This document shows, piece after piece, positions 51,812 through 59,239 of a stretch of 64,000 bases of DNA (position 1 is the first letter of the stretch; the number at the start of each line of letters is the position of its first letter). Origin of the DNA: Oxalobacteraceae bacterium (GTDB lineage: Bacteria; Pseudomonadota; Gammaproteobacteria; Burkholderiales; Burkholderiaceae_D); the NCBI GenBank assembly GCA_013284265.1, contig JABTBR010000037.1, positions 1 to 64,000 on the forward strand, in the 5' to 3' direction. The notes under the pieces are model-generated. The model worked only from the letters and a program-made list of their open reading frames with translations, did no database searches and was not told the DNA's origin. The position numbers and the translations under genes are program-made.

Positions 51812-52908
51812 AGCAGCGCATTCCCGTGACCATCGTCACCGGCTTCCTCGGTTCGGGCAAGACCACTTTGCTGCGCGGTTTGGTGCAGCGGCGCCAGAGC
51901 CGGCGCCTGGCTTTGCTGATCAACGAATTCGGCGAGGTCTCGATCGACGGTGCGCTGGTGCGCGAGAGCGCGGACGATGAACAAGTGGAGATCATCGAGT
52001 TGTCCCATGGGCTGATCGCCTATGGCGACGACCAGCGCTTCCTGCCCGCCATGCGCGCGCTGGCGGCGCGGCGCGCCACGGTGGACCACGTGCTGATCGA
52101 GACCTCGGGCCTGGCCTTACCGACCGCCGTGATGGAACTGCTGCAAGGGCCGGAATTGGCCGACGATTTTATTCTCGACGCCACCTTCGCCGTGGTCGAT
52201 ACGCCGCTGCTGCTGAGCGATCAGTTTGAGCATGGCAGTTGCAACGGCGCGGCCGCCAGCCTGTTCGAGCAGCAACTGGAAGCGGCCGACGTGGTGGTAC
52301 TGAACAAGATCGACGCGCTTGACGAGGACGCGCTGCTGCATGCCGAGGCGCGGCTGCGTGGCAGGGCGCCGAAGGTGCGCTTCTTCGAGCTGGCCCATGA
52401 GGGCTTGCTCGACATCCGCCTGGCGCTGGGTCTGCGTCTGCATCAGCCGGTGCTGTCCGGTCATGGTCACAGCTATCAGCCGGTGGCCGCGATGCCGGAC
52501 CCGAAGGCCAGCGTGCTGGCGCGGCATACGCTGCTGAACGGCCATGCCCATTCCGGCTTGGCCGCGCACAATCACGGGCTGTCCACGCACAAGCATTTTC
52601 ACGAGCAGGACCCGGGCTGGCTGTCGTTCGTGCTGCGCAGCGACGCCGAGCAGGAGCCGGAGCGTTTCCGCGCCGCGCTGGCCGAAGCGCTGCGGGCCGA
52701 ACCTATCCTGCGCTGCAAAGGCTTTCTTGCCGCCACGGGTGCGAGCCGCGAGGTGCTGGTGCAGGCCGTGCGCACCCGCGTCAGCGTGGAGATGGACCGG
52801 CCCAAACCGCGTCCGCGCCGCTCCGAGATGGTTTTTATCGGCTACCACAGCAGCCGCAGCAAGGTCGCCGCCATTCTCAGCGGCGCCACCGGCACTACCT
52901 GGCGTTAG
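51808..52908 (+). CDS. cobW: CobW-family GTPase lacking the usual Cys metal motif
   Basis: This 366-residue P-loop GTPase of the COG0523 family has Walker A GFLGSGKTT (residues 12-20), ETSGLALPTAV, NKIDAL and a C-terminal CobW_C domain. The usual C-x-C-C motif of these metallochaperones is absent: residues 66-75 read SHGLIAYGDD where SNGCxCC would stand. A His-rich stretch (HGHSYQP, then HAHSGLAAHNHGLSTHKHFHE, read in parts) may bind metal instead. Its place in the operon points to cobalt delivery for the chelatase. The ATG overlaps the previous stop by four bases. Confidence 0.9.
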   Translation: MKQRIPVTIVTGFLGSGKTTLLRGLVQRRQSRRLALLINEFGEVSIDGALVRESADDEQVEIIELSHGLIAYGDDQRFLPAMRALAARRATVDHVLIETSGLALPTAVMELLQGPELADDFILDATFAVVDTPLLLSDQFEHGSCNGAAASLFEQQLEAADVVVLNKIDALDEDALLHAEARLRGRAPKVRFFELAHEGLLDIRLALGLRLHQPVLSGHGHSYQPVAAMPDPKASVLARHTLLNGHAHSGLAAHNHGLSTHKHFHEQDPGWLSFVLRSDAEQEPERFRAALAEALRAEPILRCKGFLAATGASREVLVQAVRTRVSVEMDRPKPRPRRSEMVFIGYHSSRSKVAAILSGATGTTWR

Positions 52909-52987
52909 GGCCGGGGGCCGATACGACGAAACACCATGCAGCAAATTTGCAGCCCAACTACTTTTCATTTTTAAACAGGAGAATCAC

Positions 52988-53578
52988 ATGCGCTTGACCT
53001 TTTCCCGCTGGACCCTGATCGCGGCAGCCGCCGTCGCAGGCACCGCGCAAGCCCACCCCGGCCACGCCGGCGGTGCGTTGGCCGGACTGGCCCATCCCTT
53101 CCAGGGCTTTGACCATTTACTGGCGATGCTGGCCGTCGGCATCTGGGCCTGGCAGCTCGGCGGCCGCGCGCGCTGGATGCTGCCGCTGAGCTTTGTCGGC
53201 ATGCTGGCGGCGGGCGCCGCGCTGGCCGTGGCAGGCTTCGCGTTGCCGATGGTGGAAAGCGGTATTCTGATTTCGGTGCTGTTGCTGGGCGCCCTGATCG
53301 CGGCTGCCAAGTCCATGCCCACCGGTGTCGCCGCCGGTATGGTCGGCCTGTTCGCCCTGTTCCACGGCTATGCGCACGGCGCCGAAATGCCGGCGCTGGC
53401 CGCGCCTTGGCAGTATGGCCTGGGCTTCATCGGCGCCAGCGCGCTGCTGCACGGCCTTGGTCTTGCGACTGCCTCGTCACTGCGGCTGCACGCCGGGCTG
53501 GTCCGTATTTCTGGCGTCGCCATCGCCGCCAGCGTGCCTGTGTCCGCGCTGTTCTTGATGCTGGCGCGTCCAGTTTGA
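52988..53578 (+). CDS. HupE/UreJ-family cobalt or nickel permease
   Basis: This 196-residue protein has a signal-like first segment, then the HupE signature HPGHAGGALAGLAHPFQGFDHLLAMLAVGIWA (read in parts), GLFALFHGYAHGAEMP and about six membrane helices with clustered His residues for metal passage. In this family a place in a riboswitch-controlled B12 operon indicates Co2+ uptake rather than nickel. It starts 79 bases after cobW behind CAGGAGAATCAC. Confidence 0.88.
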   Translation: MRLTFSRWTLIAAAAVAGTAQAHPGHAGGALAGLAHPFQGFDHLLAMLAVGIWAWQLGGRARWMLPLSFVGMLAAGAALAVAGFALPMVESGILISVLLLGALIAAAKSMPTGVAAGMVGLFALFHGYAHGAEMPALAAPWQYGLGFIGASALLHGLGLATASSLRLHAGLVRISGVAIAASVPVSALFLMLARPV

Positions 53579-53613
53579 AGGTGAGTAGCTTTCCCGGTTG
53601 ATTTGCATCAGGC

Positions 53614-53643
53614 AAAAAAAAAGCCCGCTGATGAAAGCGGGCT
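53614..53643 (-). terminator. Hairpin after the cobalamin operon, better oriented leftward
   Basis: AGCCCGC-N8-GCGGGCT with a nine-base A-run on its left. As a leftward terminator it is textbook; rightward it lacks a T-run (AAATCTA follows). It lies 36 bases after hupE, so it may still end the operon. A near-FNR sequence, TTGATTTGCATCAG, precedes it at 53598-53611. Confidence 0.6.
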
Positions 53644-53987
53644 AAATCTAAATCCTTGGAGGGAGATAGAGGAGACAAGTGAATGATGCCGTATTGCGGC
53701 AGATCAATCCAATTGTTAGTTGTGATGATAGATATTGCTTTGGTGAATGTATTGTTTTCGCAACGGTAGTGCCTGTCCGTGCTGCGTTCAGTGGACCAGG
53801 ATGCCCAAAACGCAAGGATTCAAGCGGCCTGGAATCGTCCCGATGGCAGACGCCAGGCCTTAATTCCGGGTGGATGGGCATGGCTGCTGTTCCCGGGATA
53901 TTATTGTTGAGTGACATGAATGCAGTGGATGGGGCGAGGTCTTGCTGTATTAAAGATAACGTTGCTCGACGCCGTGGGAGCGAGATG
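53644..53987. other. Intergenic region before the FecR-domain gene
   Basis: These 344 bases are open in one rightward frame, but the encoded stretch has no family similarity and unusual composition, and it precedes a clear signal peptide. It is therefore treated as leader or promoter. No convincing operator or small gene was found. Confidence 0.4.
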
Positions 53988-54689
53988 ATGCCGAAATCGA
54001 GACGGGGCAGGAAGGGCGCCGCGGTCGCTGTAAGTCTACTGGCGATTCTGTTGTTATGTGGCGGCGGCAAGGAAGTGTGGGCCGCCCCGGTGGCTGGCAC
54101 GGTGGTGCAGCTTAGCGGCGCCATCAGCGCGTCCGGGCCTGGCGGTGCGCCCAGGGCACTACAGCTGAAGTCGGAGGTGGAAGAGGGCGATACGCTGGTG
54201 ACCGCCGGTGGCAGCTTCGCCAGGATCAGCTTTCTCGACCGCAGCGAGCTGACGCTCAAGCCCGGTACCACGGTCAAGATCGACGCGTTTGGCTTTGACG
54301 ATGCCCGCGCGGAAGGCGACCGGGCGGTGCTGACCCTGGTGAAAGGCGGTCTGCGTTCGGTCACTGGACTGCTGGGCAAGCGCAGCAAGGAAAAATTCAC
54401 GCTCAAGACGCCCAGCGCCACCATCGGCATACGCGGCACCAGTTTTATTCTGGAGTTCATCACCGATCCGCATATGCTCGCCGCTTCGCCCGGACTGCCG
54501 CCGGGTCTGCACGTCTTCGTGAAGGATGGCGGGCTTTCCCTGAGCAATCAGGCGGGCCTGTTCCTGTATGACGCGGGCCAGTTCGGCTACTTCAAGGACG
54601 ACAAGACCAAGCCGGTGAAGATGACGGAGAATCCGGGGATGCGCTTTGATCTTCCGGCCGAGTTCGGCGAGGCGGGCGGGGTGTGGTGA
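53988..54689 (+). CDS. Exported FecR-domain protein
   Basis: This 233-residue protein has an N-terminal signal or anchor (AAVAVSLLAILLLCGGGKEVWA, residues about 10-31, read in parts) followed by a FecR domain: GTVVQLSGAISASGPGGAPR, LVTAGGSFARISFLDRSELTLKPGT (read in parts) and FTLKTPSATIGIRGTSF. No TonB receptor or sigma factor gene is adjacent, so it is the stand-alone periplasmic kind, not a FecI/FecR pair. ATG 53988 (and 53985) follow GTGGGAG. It is convergent with the GntR gene, with only 17 bases between the stops. Confidence 0.85.
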   Translation: MPKSRRGRKGAAVAVSLLAILLLCGGGKEVWAAPVAGTVVQLSGAISASGPGGAPRALQLKSEVEEGDTLVTAGGSFARISFLDRSELTLKPGTTVKIDAFGFDDARAEGDRAVLTLVKGGLRSVTGLLGKRSKEKFTLKTPSATIGIRGTSFILEFITDPHMLAASPGLPPGLHVFVKDGGLSLSNQAGLFLYDAGQFGYFKDDKTKPVKMTENPGMRFDLPAEFGEAGGVW

Positions 54690-54706
54690 TTGGCGTGTGC
54701 TGATCG

Positions 54707-55411
54707 TTAAGCGATCTGCTTGAGCACCAGGCGCATCGTTTCATCCAGATGCTGCTCCAGCAACTGGCAGGCGCGCTCGGTGTCGCGGGCCAGGATGGCG
54801 TCGAGGATGCGCTTGTGCTCGGCCATGACGTCGCGGCAGTGTTCATGGCCCTTGCAGAGGGACAGCAGCCGGTAGCGCGTGCCCTGGTCGCGCAGCATGT
54901 GGGCGAAGCGCTGCAGCCAGCTGGAAGTGCAGCCCGACAGCAGGGTGGCGTGAAACTGGCCGTGCTCTTCTTCCCAGTCGGGATTGAGGGTATCGCTGCC
55001 TTCGCCCAGGAACATGGGCAATTGGGACAGGCGGTAGTAACTCGACAGCACCTGGCTTTCCCAGTCGATGCCGCCGTTGGCGTTGGCGATGGCGTTGCGC
55101 AGCGCGTCGGTCTCAATGCGCTTGCGCGTTTCGGTGATGTCGAGCAGTTCCTGCAAGGACACGCCGGTGACGCTGAAGCCGCGCTGGTCCTCGGCCTTGA
55201 CGAAACCGGTCATGGCCAGCCGCGACAGCGCTTCGCGCAGGGGGATGACGCCGGCGTCGTAGCGCACGGCCAGATCCTTCAGGCGCAATTTGCTTTGGGG
55301 TGCGAGAGTGCCTGCGATGATGTCGCTGCGGATGCTGTCGGCCAGCATCGATGCCATGGTGCGCGGCGCGGTCCGGGCGGATGCGCGCTCGGCTGGGGGC
55401 GTGGTCGTCAT
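54707..55411 (-). CDS. GntR-family regulator (FCD type, CsiR-like)
   Basis: This 234-residue protein has an N-terminal winged helix (SMLADSIRSDIIAGTLAPQSKLRLKDLAVRY, then VIPLREALSRLAMTGFVK, read in parts) and an FCD domain with WEEEHGQFHATLLSGC and EHKRILDAILARDTE. The basic region uses Lys-Leu-Arg-Leu-Lys-Asp-Leu as in CsiR. ATG 55411 follows GGAGAGGATACC. No target operon is evident; the neighbours are a TetR gene (divergent) and FecR. Confidence 0.87.
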   Translation of the reverse strand: MTTTPPAERASARTAPRTMASMLADSIRSDIIAGTLAPQSKLRLKDLAVRYDAGVIPLREALSRLAMTGFVKAEDQRGFSVTGVSLQELLDITETRKRIETDALRNAIANANGGIDWESQVLSSYYRLSQLPMFLGEGSDTLNPDWEEEHGQFHATLLSGCTSSWLQRFAHMLRDQGTRYRLLSLCKGHEHCRDVMAEHKRILDAILARDTERACQLLEQHLDETMRLVLKQIA

Positions 55412-55560
55412 GCGGTATCCTCTCCTGCGGATTATATATCGCCGCAGCATAGCTATAAATTCTGCAAAAGATATATTTCCATACCTCGTATATTTATTAG
55501 CTGACATTGCGCAAAGCGGGAGCGCGCGCTTGACAGCAGGAGCGGCTCGCCGTATTCTGC

Positions 55561-55578
55561 CTACCAATAGATAGGTAG
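55561..55578. promoter_or_regulatory. TetR operator 1: CTACC-N8-GGTAG
   Basis: CTACCAATAGATAGGTAG lies 15 bases before the tetR start. The same arms at the same spacing recur at 56217-56234 before the short-chain dehydrogenase gene, so autoregulation by the TetR protein is likely. Confidence 0.75.
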
Positions 55579-55593
55579 AGGAATTGCAGCCCA

Positions 55594-56190
55594 ATGAAAC
55601 ATTTTGCCGATATTACGTCTGCCGCCGAACGGGTGGTCGACGTCGCCGAGGATCTGATGCAGCAGCATGGCTTCAATGGCTTTTCCTACGACGACGTGGC
55701 GGGCCGCATCGGCATCAAGAAGCCCAGCATCCATCATCACTTCGCCACCAAGAGCGAGCTGGTGACGGTGGTGGTGCAGCGCTATACCCATCGGGTGCGC
55801 GAGTATCTGCTGGCCATCGACGGCCAGCATGGTGACGCGCCGGCCAGGCTGCGTGCTTACGCCGCGATGTTCGAGCGCACCTACGACCGCGAGCGCCGAC
55901 TGTGCCTGTGCGGCATGCTGGGTGCGGAACTGGAAACCTTGCCGGAGCAGGTGGCGGGCGAGGTCAAGCGCTTCTTCAAGATCAATGCCGACTGGCTGGG
56001 CGAGGTGTTTGCCGAAGGGCAGGCCGCCGGGACGGTAGTTGGCAAACCCGGTGGCAAACCCGGCGCGGCAAATCTGGCCGATGCCTATCTGTGCGCGCTG
56101 GAAGGCGCGATGGTGGTCGGGCGCGGCATGCGCTCGGACCGCAGCCCGGCCCTGGTGGCGGAAACCTTTCTTTCGACGGTGCTGACCTAG
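55594..56190 (+). CDS. TetR-family repressor
   Basis: This 198-residue protein has an N-terminal TetR helix-turn-helix (VVDVAEDLMQQHGFNGFSYDDVAGRIGIKKPSIHHHFATKSELV, read in parts, with the typical HHHFxxKxEL end) and an effector domain containing ERTYDRERRLCLCGMLGAELETLP, the TetR_C pattern with Cys residues. It likely represses itself and the following dehydrogenase through twin CTACC-N8-GGTAG sites. A reactive or electrophilic inducer is possible, by analogy with NemR-like proteins. It starts at ATG 55594. Confidence 0.9.
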   Translation: MKHFADITSAAERVVDVAEDLMQQHGFNGFSYDDVAGRIGIKKPSIHHHFATKSELVTVVVQRYTHRVREYLLAIDGQHGDAPARLRAYAAMFERTYDRERRLCLCGMLGAELETLPEQVAGEVKRFFKINADWLGEVFAEGQAAGTVVGKPGGKPGAANLADAYLCALEGAMVVGRGMRSDRSPALVAETFLSTVLT

Positions 56191-56216
56191 GTCGGCATTT
56201 TTTTGCAAAGCAAGAC

Positions 56217-56234
56217 CTACCAACTAGTCGGTAG
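56217..56234. promoter_or_regulatory. TetR operator 2: CTACC-N8-GGTAG
   Basis: CTACCAACTAGTCGGTAG lies 20 bases before the short-chain dehydrogenase start and matches operator 1 in both arms and spacing, while the centre differs. Confidence 0.75.
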
Positions 56235-56254
56235 TTAAATTTAAAGGATAAACA

Positions 56255-57034
56255 ATGTACGCAGAATTCAAAGGTAAAAAAGTCCTGGTCGTCGGCGGTA
56301 CCAGCGGCATGGGACTGGAAACGGCGCGCCAGATTCTGGAGCAGGGCGGACGCGCGGTGATCGTGGGCCGGCGTGAAGACAAGGCGGAAGCGGCGCGCCA
56401 GGCCCTGTCCGGCCTGGGCGAGGTGGTGGCGCTGACGGCCGATATCGGCGATCCTGCCGATCTCCAGCGCCTGCTGCGGGAAATCGACAGCAAGCATCGC
56501 GACATCAGCCTGCTGGTGAACGCGCCGGGCGTATTCTTCCCCAAAGCCTTCCTGGACCATGGGGAGGCCGACTACGACCAGTATCAGGCGTTGAACAAGG
56601 CCATCTTCTTCATTACGCAAAAGGTCGCGGCCAATCTGGTGGCTGCCGGCCAGCCGGGCGCCATCGTCAGTGTCGGATCGATGTGGGCCAAGCAGGCGAT
56701 CGCGGCCACGCCGTCGTCGGCCTATTCGATGGCCAAGGCCGGCATCCATGCGCTGACCCAGCATCTGGCAATGGAACTGGCGGGCAAGAACATCCGCGTC
56801 AACGCGGTCTCGCCCGCGGTCGTCGAAACGCCGATCTATGAAGGCTTCATTCCCAAGGAGCAGGTGCACGAGGCGGTGCAGGGTTTCAACGGTTTCCATC
56901 CACTGGGGCGGGTCGGGACGGTGCAGGACATGGCCAACACCATTCTGTTCCTGCTGTCCGAGCGCGCGTCGTGGGTGACGGGCGCGGTGTGGGACGTCGA
57001 TGGCGGCGTCATGGCTGGCCGCAATCAGCTTTGA
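56255..57034 (+). CDS. Short-chain dehydrogenase/reductase controlled by TetR
   Basis: This 259-residue classical SDR has the nucleotide loop VLVVGGTSGMGLETAR, an acceptor-selecting GRRED (NADP preference), the catalytic SVGSMWAKQ with Ser and YSMAK, and the C-terminal VTGAVWDVDGG. The usual NNAG motif reads VNAPG, losing one Asn and the Ala-Gly order, which is rare. It is an NAD(P)H oxidoreductase of unknown substrate, probably the effector-responsive target of the adjacent TetR. Confidence 0.88.
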   Translation: MYAEFKGKKVLVVGGTSGMGLETARQILEQGGRAVIVGRREDKAEAARQALSGLGEVVALTADIGDPADLQRLLREIDSKHRDISLLVNAPGVFFPKAFLDHGEADYDQYQALNKAIFFITQKVAANLVAAGQPGAIVSVGSMWAKQAIAATPSSAYSMAKAGIHALTQHLAMELAGKNIRVNAVSPAVVETPIYEGFIPKEQVHEAVQGFNGFHPLGRVGTVQDMANTILFLLSERASWVTGAVWDVDGGVMAGRNQL

Positions 57035-57224
57035 CCGCGCAGGCAAGGCGGCGGCATCGACCGCCTTGCCGCCTTGCCGATGGGTTTGGCGATCACATAA
57101 ACTCCTGAAAATCAGCAACTTAAGCTTATAACAAAGGCGTATTAAACAAGGTTGTGTTCATTCTGTTACCCTAACGCTTTTGCGAGCCATTTTTCCAAAC
57201 TTTCCTACTTAAAACTGACCCATC

Positions 57225-57998
57225 GTGAGCAATCTTAACGAAGAGCGCGTATTAAGCGTGCACCACTGGACTGACCGCCTTTTCTCCTTCACCACGACGC
57301 GCGATACCTCGCTGCGATTCTCGAACGGTCACTTTACGATGATCGGCTTGAAGGTAGACGGCAAACCGCTGCTGCGTGCGTACAGCATCTGCAGTGCCAA
57401 TTACGAAGACCATCTGGAATTCCTGAGCATCAAGGTACCGGAAGGTCCGCTGACCTCGCGTCTGCAGCACATCAAAGTGGGCGATACCGTGATCGTTGGC
57501 CGCAAGCCAACCGGCACGTTGGTGGCCGACTACCTGCTGCCAGGCAAACGCCTGTACCTGCTGTCGACCGGCACCGGCCTGGCGCCGTTCATGAGCATCG
57601 TGCGCGATCCAGAGATCTACGACAAGTTCGAACAGATCATCCTGGTGCACGGCGTGCGTCAGGTCGATGAGCTGGCCTACCACGATCTACTGGTCGAGCA
57701 TTTGCCAGCGCACGAGTTCCTGGGCGAGCTGGTCACCAGCAAGCTGCGCTACTACCCGACCGTGACGCGCGAATCCTACCGTAACACCGGCCGCGTGACC
57801 GACCTGATCTCCAGCGGCAAGCTGTTCGAAGATCTGGGTGTGCCACCGCTGAACCCGGAAGAAGACCGCATGATGATCTGCGGCAGCGCCGAAATGCTGC
57901 GCGACCTGAAGATCATGTTCGAAGAACGCGGCTTCAAGGAAGGCAACACCTCGATTCCTGGCGACTTTGTCATCGAGCGCGCTTTCGCCGAGAAGTAA
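57225..57998 (+). CDS. fpr: Ferredoxin-NADP reductase
   Basis: This 257-residue FAD protein has RAYSICSANYEDHLEFLSIKV (flavin-binding RxYS, read in parts), the pyrophosphate loop LLSTGTGLAPFMSIVRDPE and the C-terminal MMICGSAEML with an aromatic-free end typical of the bacterial FPR type. It exchanges electrons between NADPH and ferredoxin or flavodoxin and is often induced by oxidative stress. The start is GTG 57225. It is a single gene with an efficient terminator. Confidence 0.93.
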   Translation: MSNLNEERVLSVHHWTDRLFSFTTTRDTSLRFSNGHFTMIGLKVDGKPLLRAYSICSANYEDHLEFLSIKVPEGPLTSRLQHIKVGDTVIVGRKPTGTLVADYLLPGKRLYLLSTGTGLAPFMSIVRDPEIYDKFEQIILVHGVRQVDELAYHDLLVEHLPAHEFLGELVTSKLRYYPTVTRESYRNTGRVTDLISSGKLFEDLGVPPLNPEEDRMMICGSAEMLRDLKIMFEERGFKEGNTSIPGDFVIERAFAEK

Positions 57999-58014
57999 TC
58001 TCTGCCGCGGCAGT

Positions 58015-58056
58015 AAAAAACGCCCCACCAGCGCTGGCCGCCGGTGGGGCGTTTTT
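58015..58056. terminator. Bidirectional intrinsic terminator after fpr
   Basis: AAAAAACGCCCCACC, a 13-base loop, then GGTGGGGCGTTTTT: a nine-base GC-rich stem with A and T tracts on either side. Confidence 0.92.
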
Positions 58057-58104
58057 ACGTGCAGCGGTTAATGACCTTCCGCCAGCGAACCGGTTTGTAC
58101 TTCT

Positions 58105-58272
58105 TCAGTGATTGAGTGTCTCATCCGGATTTTTGACGTAACTTGCGTAGAACTCCGCGAGGCTGCTGGCAATACGCTCGGGGGAGGCAGTACCGCTTCC
58201 ATGATCTACGTAAATCTCGGTGTTTGTTTGATCGATTAGTTTTAACGTGTGCCCAGCGCGTTGTGGGTGATT
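58105..58272 (-). pseudogene. C-terminal remnant of an unrecognised protein
   Basis: A leftward frame without a start codon encodes about 55 residues including HTLKLIDQTNTEIYVDHGSG and ERIASSLAEFYASYVKNPDE, then a stop. The composition looks like real coding sequence and the end resembles the C-terminal layout of SMI1/KNR4-type proteins (strand, then ASSLAEFYASY), but that likeness is weak. It is interrupted by a stop at 58273-58275 and lies directly beside another decayed gene. Confidence 0.45.
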
Positions 58273-58283
58273 TCAAACCTGGC

Positions 58284-58496
58284 CTATTGCACCGATAGCG
58301 TGGTCAGCAGGTCGGAGTAGGCGATCAAGCTAATGTAAGTCGGCGCCGAATGCGTGCACAGCACCAGCCGCGGTGCGGCCAGGCCATGCTGGGCGAACAG
58401 CGGCCCCAGCTCTTTTTCCGCATGGTGGGTGATCGAGGTGATCGCCCATTCGGGCAGATTCCCTGCCTGCGCTAAACCGGCGCCTTGAGCGGCGCC
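58284..58496 (-). pseudogene. C-terminal remnant of a LysR-family regulator
   Basis: A leftward frame of about 70 codons ends in LAAPRLVLCTHSAPTYISLI and AYSDLLTTLSVQ, then a stop. This is the start of the effector-binding part of a LysR regulator up to the Ser-Asp-Leu-Leu segment, where the intact protein would continue about 80 residues further; the DNA-binding half is missing too. It begins immediately after the stop of the 58500-59087 gene, so the break points are sharp. Confidence 0.65.
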
Positions 58497-58499
58497 GCT

Positions 58500-59087
58500 T
58501 CAGCCATGCACCATGATGCGATAGACCACGGAATAATCTTTTCCCTTGGCGGTATTGCAGGCTGCCAGGTCGTCAAACTGCTCGCCCCAGCTGTAGATCT
58601 TGCCGGCGGCGCTGCGGAACACGAAGTGGGCCAGGTTGTTCCAGCGATTCACTGGAGCGCCCGTGCGGGTCAGGCCCAGGATCGCGTCGCCCGGTTGCTC
58701 GCTGGTGACCAGCGTAGGGCGCAGATCCCAGGCCGTGCGCATGTATTCCATGGTGGCATCGGGCGGCATGGCGATGGAGAAATTGCCGACCGCCAGTTTG
58801 TTGATCTCCCCGATATACCAGTCGACGCTCCAGGCGCCATAACCGGGGAAGGTCTTGGTCAGTTCGGCGATTTCATCGAGTACCGTCTGGTTTCCCGCCG
58901 CCTTCATCATCACCAGAAAGGTTTTGATCTCGGCCATCATGCGCGTGTCGCGCATCGACGCATCCAGGGCACGGTCCAGTTTGCGCTGTAGATTCGGACG
59001 GCTCATGTAGACCGCATACAGCGTGCTGGTAAAGCCGCAGATGCCCTGCGTGTCGTTGACAATCCCCATATCGTCTATGCCAGGCAT
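58500..59087 (-). CDS. Unrecognised protein with a possible cysteine-hydrolase core
   Basis: This 195-residue protein has no signal peptide or membrane helix. The N-terminus, MGIVNDTQGICGFTSTLYAVYM, has a Gln-Gly-x-Cys-Gly context at the start of a helix, as in papain-fold enzymes, and a later NNLAHFVFRSAAGKIYSWGEQFDD could give the His and Asp/Asn. This is a motif-level suggestion only. ATG 59087 follows AAAGGAACTGACTT. It is flanked by two gene remnants on the same strand and an isolated promoter region, suggesting acquired DNA. I do not recognise the family. Confidence 0.55.
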   Translation of the reverse strand: MPGIDDMGIVNDTQGICGFTSTLYAVYMSRPNLQRKLDRALDASMRDTRMMAEIKTFLVMMKAAGNQTVLDEIAELTKTFPGYGAWSVDWYIGEINKLAVGNFSIAMPPDATMEYMRTAWDLRPTLVTSEQPGDAILGLTRTGAPVNRWNNLAHFVFRSAAGKIYSWGEQFDDLAACNTAKGKDYSVVYRIMVHG

Positions 59088-59239
59088 AAGTCAGTTCCTT
59101 TCTTTTTGCAATTGGTGTTGCAGACCGGAGGAAGTGGGGCGCGGGGGCCCCGAATTGACGAGCTTAGCAGATGGCAGAAATGGAAAATACGCGAATTGTC
59201 ACAAAGCACAAGCTAGCGATTGAGCGGAAGCGTCCTTGC

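Noticed and set aside
53598..53611. TTGATTTGCATCAG as a third FNR box
   Set aside because: One mismatch to consensus and no promoter-proximal gene start within 370 bases; kept only as context in a low-score finding.
53988..54689. FecI/FecR iron-signalling system
   Set aside because: No sigma factor or TonB-dependent receptor is adjacent and the protein has an N-terminal signal rather than a cytoplasmic anti-sigma domain.
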